From Acidobacteriota bacterium (lineage in GTDB: Bacteria > Acidobacteriota > Vicinamibacteria > Vicinamibacterales > CAVVIG01): 33,103 bases of DNA. Both the position numbers and the translations under genes were made by a program. The notes below the pieces were generated by a model, which was given only the letters and a program-made list of their open reading frames with translations, searched no databases and was not told the DNA's origin. The stretch spans positions 1 through 33,103 of the forward strand of contig JAOBWF010000047.1 of assembly GCA_025463215.1 (NCBI GenBank), written 5' to 3'. Positions 26,885 to 33,103 of the stretch are shown in pieces. Each line of letters begins with the position of its first letter. The stretch's first letter is position 1.

Positions 26885-28101
26885 GCCGCGGAGACCCCCG
26901 GCTCCGCAATCGGCGATCCGGCGATCCGGCGCACCAGACCCGAGTCGGCGATCTTGCGGGCGCCGTCGACGCGCAACGGCCGCGGCGAGACCTTGCGCGC
27001 CTGGAAGATTGGGGCGCAGTCCGGATCGCCGGCCAGCGGCCGGCCTTCGACCACCACCAACCTGACGTCGCGCCGCCGCGCGTCGAGCAGCGCCGCCGCC
27101 GGCTGGTCGGCGAGCCGCGGCAGCACGACCAGGTCGGCCGGCGCGCCGACGCACAACCGTCCGGCGCGCGGCTGCCGCAGCAAGGTGGCGGCATCGGTGG
27201 TCACCATGCGCATCAGCGTCTCTGGCGGAAATCCAGCCGCGTCGCGCGCCGCGCGCAGCTCGTCGAGCAGATCCAGCGATCCGGTGACGCGCGAATCCGT
27301 GCCCAGCGCCACGGTGACGCGGCAGGCGGCGTCGCCGCCGACGAGGCCGCACACCGCCGCGGTGCGCCCGAACAGAAACGCATTCGAGGCCGGACACCAC
27401 ACCAGGCCGGCGCCGGCGCGCGCCACGCGGCGCCAGCCGTCTTCGTCGATCGCCACGCCATGAACGAGCACCGTGTTGGACTTCAGGCAGCCGAGCGCCT
27501 CGAGCCGCGGCAGTTCTGCGCGCGCGTTCTCGTCGATCCCCTCGGCCAGGTGGACGACGAACGGCGCGTCGGAGGGGGTTGCGCGCCAGCGGACCGCGAC
27601 GTCGCCGCCGGGCTCGCCACGGGCACCGGCCGGCTGCGTCTCGAGCAGAAACGAATGGGCCCATCCGTAGCGGCGGACGACGCGGATCGGCATCGTGCGG
27701 CGCAGTTCCGGGTAGAACGGGTTGTGGTGCGCGACCGTCGTCACCCCCGACAGCAGATTCTTCAGCGCGCCGATGAACACCCGTTCGATCAACGGGTGCG
27801 CCCGGCCGTTGCGGAGGACCGGGTCGGCCGACAGCCGCGGCGCCATGTCGGCAATCCAGCCGGAGGCGTTGTCGTAGCGATCGCGCCCCTTGATCCGGCC
27901 GTAGTGATTGAGCTCGAGGTGATCGTGCGCATTGACGAGCCCCGGCACGACGAAGCCGCCGTCGAGATCGAGGACCGTGTCGCCATGCTTCGGCCGCTCG
28001 CCGATCGACAGCACCCGTGACGAAAAGCGGATCGACTCGGCGATCCCGTCGCCCGCCGCGACACGGGCGTTGACCAGCGAGACGGCGTTGGCCCAGATCA
28101 C
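26881..28101 (-). CDS. Cytosolic amidohydrolase superfamily member in biosynthetic operon
   Basis: A 406-residue protein starting at GTG 28101, which overlaps the upstream methyltransferase stop as GTGA. Longer frames upstream would run through that gene. Metal-site motifs are present: VNAHDHLELN (His59, His61), VVHLAEGIDE, VLVHGVAID and VALGTDSRVTG. The C-terminal GRLCVGAPADLVVLP closes the usual beta-sandwich. The spacing resembles the chlorohydrolase/guanine-deaminase branch (HxH, then H, H and D). There is no signal peptide. Members deaminate or hydrolyse heterocycles or amides. Placed between a methyltransferase and a flippase, it probably modifies a biosynthetic intermediate; a purine-like or amide substrate is possible but unproven. 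Confidence 0.87.
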   Translation of the reverse strand: MIWANAVSLVNARVAAGDGIAESIRFSSRVLSIGERPKHGDTVLDLDGGFVVPGLVNAHDHLELNHYGRIKGRDRYDNASGWIADMAPRLSADPVLRNGRAHPLIERVFIGALKNLLSGVTTVAHHNPFYPELRRTMPIRVVRRYGWAHSFLLETQPAGARGEPGGDVAVRWRATPSDAPFVVHLAEGIDENARAELPRLEALGCLKSNTVLVHGVAIDEDGWRRVARAGAGLVWCPASNAFLFGRTAAVCGLVGGDAACRVTVALGTDSRVTGSLDLLDELRAARDAAGFPPETLMRMVTTDAATLLRQPRAGRLCVGAPADLVVLPRLADQPAAALLDARRRDVRLVVVEGRPLAGDPDCAPIFQARKVSPRPLRVDGARKIADSGLVRRIAGSPIAEPGVSAA

Positions 28102-28766
28102 GGTTCTTTCACCACATGAAACACGACGACCACCTGGGGGTTTCCCCATCGGCGGCGGAACGCCTTGACGCCCGGTTCCGCGTCGTCTCGTTGCGAGCTG
28201 AACCGCGGCTCGCGGATCGCGCGCACGCGCAGCCCGGCGGCGGCGAGCGCCGCCAGGTGGTCGTCAATCGCGTGCGGGTTGTACGACAGGTCGTGCATCG
28301 CACCGTCGGCGCTGCGGAACGTCCGGCTCCAGCCGCGCTGCGCCCACGACGGATGGAAGTCGGAGTACACGAGTTGACCGCGGATCGTCAGCACGCGGGC
28401 CATCTCGCGCGTCCACGAGCCCAGGTCGGCGATGTCGCCGACCATCAGCGACGCGTTGATCAGATCGAAAACCCCGCGCCGGAACGGGAGGCGGCACGCA
28501 TCGCCGCAGACGCGGCCCGATCGCGGGTGGCCGCGCTTCAGCATCGCCAGCGAGAAGTCGAGGCCGCAGACGGTGGACGCGCCGGTGGCGTACAGCAGCG
28601 GCACGTAACGGCCCGATCCGGTGCCGACGTCGAGCGCGCACGTCGCGCGCAGGTGCGCGAGCAGCGGCTCGACGACCTCCTGCTCCACCCGCATCAACGG
28701 ATTGTGGGCGACCGGCGGATACGTCTCCGCCCACAGCTCGTAGGCCTCGTGCGCCGGCAGCGTCAC
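28098..28766 (-). CDS. Class I SAM-dependent methyltransferase (UbiE/BioC-like)
   Basis: A 222-residue methyltransferase. The N-terminal YELWAETYPPVAHNPLMRVEQEVV is the lead segment of UbiE/BioC-like enzymes. Motif I is CALDVGTGSGRYVPLL (45-58), followed by VCGLDFSLAMLKRG, a FDLINASLMVGDI segment at motif II to III and MARVLTIRGQLVYSDFHP. The start is GTG 28766, two bases after the radical SAM stop; TTG 28772, overlapping that stop as TTGA, is the alternative. The 3' end overlaps the amidohydrolase GTG by four bases. The acceptor group cannot be told from sequence. It is the third methyltransferase of the operon. Confidence 0.88.
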   Translation of the reverse strand: MTLPAHEAYELWAETYPPVAHNPLMRVEQEVVEPLLAHLRATCALDVGTGSGRYVPLLYATGASTVCGLDFSLAMLKRGHPRSGRVCGDACRLPFRRGVFDLINASLMVGDIADLGSWTREMARVLTIRGQLVYSDFHPSWAQRGWSRTFRSADGAMHDLSYNPHAIDDHLAALAAAGLRVRAIREPRFSSQRDDAEPGVKAFRRRWGNPQVVVVFHVVKEP

Positions 28767-28768
28767 GC

Positions 28769-30256
28769 TCAAAACCCCGTCGTCTCCGGACGCTGGTAGT
28801 GCAGGAGACGGTTGATGGCGCGGAGCTCGTACGGCGCGCCATACCATTTCATCCGGTAGCGCAGGCCGCTGGCGGCCTTGAGCGCGGCGCGGCGCCAACC
28901 GGTCAGGCGCAGATCGGTCACCGTCGGATAGAAGGCGTTGACGACGCGCTCGAAGTCGCGGACGCGGCGGCGGACGCCGCCGACCGCCGGATCCATCCAC
29001 GGGATGTTGTCGCCGCGGCGCATCGAGAGCTGCTCCCACTCCGGCGAGGCCCACTCGTCGAGCGTCTCCGGAAACGCGAACCCGAGCCGCTTCGCCTCGG
29101 TATACAGCGTGCCGTCGAGCGGCACCGGCGTGTAGGTGTAGAGCACGATCTCGGTGGCCGGGTTGATCGCCTTGATGCGCCTGATGAAGTCGAACGTCGT
29201 CTCGACGTCCTTCGCCGGATCTGGCGGGCAGCCGAGCACGAACGAGAACTCGGGGACGACGCCGAAGCGGCGCAGGCGCGCGGCGAGCTCGAGGGTCAGG
29301 CCGGCCGACGCTTTGCCGCCCTTGTTCATGCGCGCGAGGGCGGCGTCGGTGCCCGATTCGGCGCCGGAGAACACCATCTTCAGCCCCGAGCGCGCCATCT
29401 TCGTCCACGTCGCGTCGCTGTACTGCATCAGGATGTCGGCGCGGCCGAGCGCCCACCACCGCAGGCCGAGGCCGGCGATCCGCTCCGCGAACTCGGCGGT
29501 GCGCGCTTCGCTGATGAAGAAGTCCATGTCGTGCATCTGGACGGCGTCGACCCGATAGGTGGTCACGACGTGCCGCATGACCCGCTCCATGCGCGCGGGG
29601 GACTGCGCCAGCCATCGCCGGTTCGACATCGCCACCACCGCACAGAAGCTGCAGGCGAACGGACAGCCGAACGACGAGTTGTGCGCGATGGTGCGGTCGC
29701 CGAGGTAGTTGTTGTGGATGTAGCGTTCCATCGGCACGCGGTGGTACGGCAGGTCGGGCAGGTGGTCGAGGTCGGTCAGCGGCTGCACTGGGTTGTTCAC
29801 GAGGTCGGCGCCCGCCCTCCAGGACAGGCCGCCGACGCTATTGAGCACGCCGCCCGATCGCAGCACCTTGATCAGCTGCAGAATCGCGAGCTCACCCTGC
29901 GACCGGATCACGAAGTCGACATAGGGGGCGCGCAGCACGGTCTCGGCATGCTGCGTGGGGAAGTATCCGCCCCACACGATCGGCACGTGCGGCAGTGCCG
30001 CCTTCACCCGCCTGCAGACGGCGACGGCCTGGGTCAGTTGCGGTCCCGGCATGACGCTGACCGCGAGGAGCGGGACCAGCGAGCGGGGCACGTCGCTGAG
30101 CCGCGCGATGATGTCCGCCGCCGGGTCCGGCACCACGTTGCCGTCGACGAGCGCCCACGATTCGGACCCCTCGAGCATCGCCGCCAGCGACAGCAGCGAC
30201 AGCGGCAGCGGCTGTTTTCCCGGCGTGGTCGAGATCGGGTTGTAGAGGATGATCAT
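28769..30256 (-). CDS. B12-binding-domain radical SAM enzyme
   Basis: A 495-residue enzyme. Residues 1-140 form a cobalamin-binding-like Rossmann domain (MIILYNPISTTPGKQPLPLSL, VPLLAVSVMPGPQLTQAV, IVWGGYFPTQHAETVLRAPYVDFVIRSQGE); no DxHxxG motif is seen, so any cobalamin would bind base-on. The radical SAM core carries the cluster cysteines 198, 202 and 205 in FGCPFACSFCAV, then MHDMDFFISEARTAEFA and a GAESGTDAALARMNKG segment. Class B enzymes of this kind perform methylations on unactivated carbons, ring contractions or other radical steps; the substrate here is unknown. ATG 30256 overlaps the upstream methyltransferase stop as ATGA. The C-terminal 130 residues (YRMKWYGAPYELRAINRLL) have no cysteine motif. 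Confidence 0.93.
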   Translation of the reverse strand: MIILYNPISTTPGKQPLPLSLLSLAAMLEGSESWALVDGNVVPDPAADIIARLSDVPRSLVPLLAVSVMPGPQLTQAVAVCRRVKAALPHVPIVWGGYFPTQHAETVLRAPYVDFVIRSQGELAILQLIKVLRSGGVLNSVGGLSWRAGADLVNNPVQPLTDLDHLPDLPYHRVPMERYIHNNYLGDRTIAHNSSFGCPFACSFCAVVAMSNRRWLAQSPARMERVMRHVVTTYRVDAVQMHDMDFFISEARTAEFAERIAGLGLRWWALGRADILMQYSDATWTKMARSGLKMVFSGAESGTDAALARMNKGGKASAGLTLELAARLRRFGVVPEFSFVLGCPPDPAKDVETTFDFIRRIKAINPATEIVLYTYTPVPLDGTLYTEAKRLGFAFPETLDEWASPEWEQLSMRRGDNIPWMDPAVGGVRRRVRDFERVVNAFYPTVTDLRLTGWRRAALKAASGLRYRMKWYGAPYELRAINRLLHYQRPETTGF

Positions 30257-31155
30257 TGCGCCACCCACAACCCGAACGCGGCCGGTGCGCGCCGCAGCCG
30301 GATGCGCGCCATGCTCCGCCGCACGCGCCAGCCGAGCGGACCGCGCGACGGCACGAATTGGGCGCGGAGCGCGAGTTTGTCGGCGACGCCGTCGAGGCGC
30401 GCGAACGTCAGGTACCCTTCCCCCGGCTGAACCACGTCGGCGCAGCCGCATTCGCCGATCAGGTGCTGCCGGGCCGACCCGACCATCGCCGAGCCGTCCC
30501 GGTCGGCGCGGAACATCGGCGAGTCCATCACCACGAGCGTGCCGCCGGGCGCGAGCACGCCGTAGGCGCGCTCGAGCGTCGCCGCGATGTCTGCGGCGTA
30601 GTGCAGCGACCCGTTGAAGACGACGAGATCGAACTGCCCCGCCGCGAACGGCAGTGCGTCGAAATCGGCCTGGACCGCGGTGAACGGCGTCGCGTAGTGC
30701 CGGCTGGCGCCAAGCCCGTCGACCTCGTCGTCGATCGCATCGACGGCGACGGCGTGATGACCGAGCGCCGCGAGGCGGTGCGACAACCAGGCGCTGCCGG
30801 CGCCGAGATCGAGCACCCGGAGCTGCAGCTCGCCGGCGGCGAGGACGTGACCGAGGAGGTGGTGATACGTCTCGCGGCGGACCTGCCAATCGCGCGCGTG
30901 GGGATCGCCCGGCGCGACCGACGGCAGGCGCCGATAGTAATCGGGCGCGGCGGGGCGCCGCCCTTCACGCTGGCGCACGATCCGGTACTGGCGTACGAAC
31001 GGCTCGAGGCGCGCGCCGCGGGTGTCGGTGAGAAACCGCCACAGCCCGCCGCGCCGGTCGAACCGCCGGCTGCACGCGGCGCAGGCGAACTGCTCCGCGC
31101 CGGTCTCGACCAGATCGGTGCGGCACTCGGGACAGACGAAGCGCGGCACCCACAT
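30253..31155 (-). CDS. SAM-dependent methyltransferase with N-terminal zinc ribbon
   Basis: A 300-residue protein. Residues 8-28 form a four-cysteine knuckle (CPEC at 8-11, CAAC at 25-28) of Trm112/zinc-ribbon type, which is followed by RRFDRRGGLWRFL. The methyltransferase fold starts with LRVLDLGAGSAWLSHRL (113-128), with VAVDAIDDEVDGL, FDALPFAAGQFDLVVFNGSLHY and YGVLAPGGTLVVMDSP. The same architecture, zinc ribbon then class I fold, is common in glycan and natural-product loci. The start lies three bases after the stop of the upstream methyltransferase (TGA-GCC-ATG), and its stop overlaps the radical SAM start. The substrate is unknown. Confidence 0.9.
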   Translation of the reverse strand: MWVPRFVCPECRTDLVETGAEQFACAACSRRFDRRGGLWRFLTDTRGARLEPFVRQYRIVRQREGRRPAAPDYYRRLPSVAPGDPHARDWQVRRETYHHLLGHVLAAGELQLRVLDLGAGSAWLSHRLAALGHHAVAVDAIDDEVDGLGASRHYATPFTAVQADFDALPFAAGQFDLVVFNGSLHYAADIAATLERAYGVLAPGGTLVVMDSPMFRADRDGSAMVGSARQHLIGECGCADVVQPGEGYLTFARLDGVADKLALRAQFVPSRGPLGWRVRRSMARIRLRRAPAAFGLWVAQ

Positions 31156-31158
31156 GGC

Positions 31159-31977
31159 TCAGGCCTTCCGCATCACGATGACGAAGTGATCGCCCCAGCC
31201 GCGCAGCACCGGCCAGCCGGCGCAGCGGTCTTCCGCGCGCTGCAGCCGATCGACGAGCGCGGGGTGGCGATCCGCGAATGCCTGCAGGTAGGGCGGCGGC
31301 GTCAGCAGTCCGAGCGCGCGCAGCGACACCCGGCGCAGGCCCGCGGGCGCGAACGCGCGCTCGCACTCGCCCGGGCTGATATAGCGCGTCCAGACGGTCC
31401 GCCCGTCCAGCGGTACCGGTACCACGCCGCGGCGAAAGCGGATCAGCGCGCGCGACCAGTTGCCGCGCGCCGCGTAGAGCGCGATTTCCCACGGACAGAC
31501 GCGCCCGATCACGGAGGCGATCAGCAGGCCGCCCGGCCTCAGCGTCGCGGCGAGGCGCGGGGCGGCGGCCGCCAGATCGGCGACGCAGTTCAGCGGACCG
31601 AAGTTGGCATACGCCGCATCGAACCGGGCTGCGGCGTCCTCGAGGCGGTCGACCTCGTGAATGCCGACGTGCTGGACGTCGACGCTGCTCTCGACGCCGG
31701 CGTCCACGACCCGGCGGCGCGCTTCGTCCACCATCGCGGGGGACCAGTCGATCGCCGTCACCCGATACCCCGCGATCGCCATCGTCGTCGCATCGGTGCC
31801 CGGGCCGCAGCCCAGATCGAGCAGGCGCGATCCCGGCGGCACGAGCGCGGTGATCGTCCGCTGGACGCGGTCGCGCATCGCGCACAGCAGCGGGTTGTCG
31901 CGATTCGACCGGTCGTATCCGGCGGCGACGCCGTCGAACGCTTCGCGGGTGTCGAGCAGCGCGCGGGTCACGCCCAT
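31159..31977 (-). CDS. Class I SAM-dependent methyltransferase
   Basis: A 272-residue methyltransferase. The N-terminus has REAFDGVAAGYDRSNRDNPL; motif I is RLLDLGCGPGTDATTMA (51-67), then VTAIDWSPAMVDEARRRV, FDAAYANFGPLNCV and LRPGGLLIASVIGRVCPWEI. The C-terminal part (RYISPGECERAFAPAGLRRVSLRAL) is typical of enzymes acting on small molecules or lipid-linked substrates. ATG 31977 is chosen because it begins the helical lead-in; an ATG at 32025 would add 16 residues inside the upstream gene. The gene overlaps the end of the SPASM radical SAM gene by ten bases. Confidence 0.9.
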   Translation of the reverse strand: MGVTRALLDTREAFDGVAAGYDRSNRDNPLLCAMRDRVQRTITALVPPGSRLLDLGCGPGTDATTMAIAGYRVTAIDWSPAMVDEARRRVVDAGVESSVDVQHVGIHEVDRLEDAAARFDAAYANFGPLNCVADLAAAAPRLAATLRPGGLLIASVIGRVCPWEIALYAARGNWSRALIRFRRGVVPVPLDGRTVWTRYISPGECERAFAPAGLRRVSLRALGLLTPPPYLQAFADRHPALVDRLQRAEDRCAGWPVLRGWGDHFVIVMRKA

Positions 31978-33035
31978 GGCGCGCTCCGCCAGGAGGTCTT
32001 GAGCGAGCACACGCAGCGCACGCACACCGGGTCGGCGCCGACGTCGAACGACGCGCGGAACGTGCGCAGGTTGCGTGCGACGATCGTCGCGATCGGGGTC
32101 TGGCGCACGTTACCGACCGACCCGTGAAAGAAGCATGGACGCACGGAGCCGTTGGCCTCGACCACGACCGAGACCCACGGTGCGTTGCACGACACCGCGG
32201 GAAACGGCTCGGCGCCGTTCAGTGCCGCGTAATACCGCGGCAGCCGCCGCAGCCTGTCGGCCGATTCCGCCACGAATCCGGACGCGACATCGGCGGCATA
32301 GACCTTGATCGTCCGCTCGATGATGGCCTCGAACTCGTCGATCTCCCCGGCATCGAGCGCCAGGCCGCGCAGCGGGTTGCGATCGTCGGCCGGACGGGCG
32401 GCATCCGGTGCGGCGGCGCGCCCGAAGCCGAGCGACGAGATGTCGGCAGGCAGGAACGAAATGCGGTCGAGGCCGAGGGCCTTCGCGTATTCGATGAGGC
32501 GCGGCAGCTCACGGAAGTTGGCGCGATGCAACGTCGCCCGGCCCGACACCGGAATGTCCGGGGCGCGCTGACGCAGCCGCGCGACGCCGCGGCCGACGAC
32601 CGCGAGCGCGTCGACGCCGCGGATCTGCTCGTAGAGCGAAGCCGTGGTCGCGTCGAGCGAGACGATGACGCGCCGGAACTGCTGCGCGACGCGATCGGCG
32701 AAGCGCTCGAGCAGCACGCCGCTGGTCAGCAGGTGCAGCGTCATCCCCTGATCGCGGAACAGCTGCGCCGCATCGAAGACCTCAGGCCGCAACAACGGCT
32801 CGCCGCCGGAAAACACCACCATGCGCGTGCCGAGTGCCGGCAGCGCACGCGCGATCTCCTCAATTTCCGGCAGCGTCAGATCGTCGGCGCCGGTCTGCTT
32901 CCACCAGTCGCACGAGATGCACCGGCTGTTGCAGCGCCCGGTCGGGTAAAAAATCAGCAGCGGGAGGACGAACGTGCGATTGGTCACCGCCCCGAGCCGC
33001 ACCAGCGTCGCGGTCGCGATCGCGGACGCCGTCAT
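31968..33035 (-). CDS. Radical SAM enzyme with SPASM-like C-terminal cysteine domain
   Basis: A 355-residue enzyme. The radical SAM cluster is bound by Cys35, Cys39 and Cys42 in PTGRCNSRCISCDWW, followed by MVVFSGGEPLLRPEVF, a RRVIVSLDATTASLYEQIRG segment and RATLHRANFRELPRL. The C-terminal part has SCNAPW, VRPCFFHGSVGNV and a closing VCVRCVCSLK, a SPASM/twitch arrangement that would carry an auxiliary iron-sulfur cluster. Such proteins modify peptides, sugars or lipids. ATG 33035 overlaps the stop of the cut-off upstream gene as ATGA; ATG 33056 lies inside that gene. No precursor-peptide gene is visible next to it, so a ribosomal peptide substrate is not supported within the window. Confidence 0.93.
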   Translation of the reverse strand: MTASAIATATLVRLGAVTNRTFVLPLLIFYPTGRCNSRCISCDWWKQTGADDLTLPEIEEIARALPALGTRMVVFSGGEPLLRPEVFDAAQLFRDQGMTLHLLTSGVLLERFADRVAQQFRRVIVSLDATTASLYEQIRGVDALAVVGRGVARLRQRAPDIPVSGRATLHRANFRELPRLIEYAKALGLDRISFLPADISSLGFGRAAAPDAARPADDRNPLRGLALDAGEIDEFEAIIERTIKVYAADVASGFVAESADRLRRLPRYYAALNGAEPFPAVSCNAPWVSVVVEANGSVRPCFFHGSVGNVRQTPIATIVARNLRTFRASFDVGADPVCVRCVCSLKTSWRSAPWA

Positions 33036-33103
33036 GCCTGCACCTGGCGCATCCACTCGACGATCGTCTTTTCGATCGGAAACGCGTACACGTCGCGCCG
33101 GCA
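33032..33103 (-). CDS. C-terminal end of an upstream operon gene, cut by the window edge
   Basis: The last 23 codons of a gene entering from the right edge: RRDVYAFPIEKTIVEWMRQV and two more residues to TGA 33032-33034, which overlaps the radical SAM ATG. The reading frame is defined by this ATGA overlap and by coding-like sequence. Twenty-three residues are too few to name a family. It shows that the operon continues beyond the window. Confidence 0.6.
   Translation of the reverse strand, partial: CRRDVYAFPIEKTIVEWMRQVQA

Noticed and set aside
31968-33035. Radical SAM/SPASM enzyme as maturase of a ribosomally made peptide
   Set aside because: No short open frame with precursor-peptide character, recognition element or protease gene was found beside it; could still lie beyond the right edge.
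1-33103. tRNA or rRNA genes, CRISPR arrays, phage genes, insertion sequences, toxin-antitoxin or defence genes
   Set aside because: No cloverleaf, regularly spaced repeat, transposase or integrase motif was seen on either strand; the DUF4145-like protein alone is not evidence of a defence system.

Overview
The window is high-GC bacterial chromosome, densely coded on both strands, with no RNA gene, insertion sequence, phage gene or CRISPR array that I can see. The gene content suggests an Acidobacteriota genome, perhaps class Vicinamibacteria. The signs are a large Oar-like TonB-dependent receptor with an N-terminal carboxypeptidase-regulatory domain, many secreted or lipoprotein enzymes, a DUF4159 protein, GSDH-type sugar dehydrogenases and an MHYT histidine kinase. 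That placement is inference from gene content, not from a marker gene.

Layout. (1) 1-4949, plus strand: a likely operon of small-molecule enzymes: cyclase-family hydrolase (5' end cut off), cupin, SGNH-like secreted protein, secreted amidohydrolase, zinc alcohol dehydrogenase and a C-terminally membrane-anchored protein of unknown function. (2) 5125-7176: a DUF4145-like orphan faces a ribonuclease D whose reading frame runs without a stop into a second, secreted-type protein. (3) 7245-10090, minus strand: a signalling operon of MHYT histidine kinase, NarL-type regulator (apparently starting at ACG behind a perfect Shine-Dalgarno) and a receiver-PAS protein lacking the conserved receiver lysine. 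(4) 10227-20648: mainly secreted and envelope functions: lipoprotein, GH39-like hydrolase, small beta-barrel protein, TonB-dependent receptor, FKBP lipoprotein, DUF983 protein, TsdA-like diheme cytochrome lipoprotein, DUF4159 protein and two divergent GSDH-family proteins, one of which has lost its catalytic residues. (5) 20638-24544, minus strand: sulfate activation (cysD, fused cysN/cysC) behind a secreted metallo-beta-lactamase-fold hydrolase. (6) 24571-33103: a glycosyltransferase converging on a tightly overlapping minus-strand operon of SPASM-type radical SAM enzyme, two methyltransferases, B12-binding radical SAM enzyme, third methyltransferase, amidohydrolase and a Wzx-like flippase, continuing off the right edge.

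Region 6 is the best candidate for an undescribed system. Two different radical SAM enzymes, three methyltransferases, an amidohydrolase, a lipid-linked sugar flippase and a glycosyltransferase suggest synthesis and export of a heavily modified glycan, glycolipid or small metabolite. The product cannot be read from the sequence.

Transcription and translation signals fall into two classes. Operon-internal genes and a few others start behind strong Shine-Dalgarno sequences or in 4-base stop/start overlaps. Most genes that must carry their own promoter instead have a TANNNT-like -10 hexamer only 6-8 bases before the start codon and no Shine-Dalgarno, as expected for leaderless transcripts. The longest stretch without a gene is under 200 bases.
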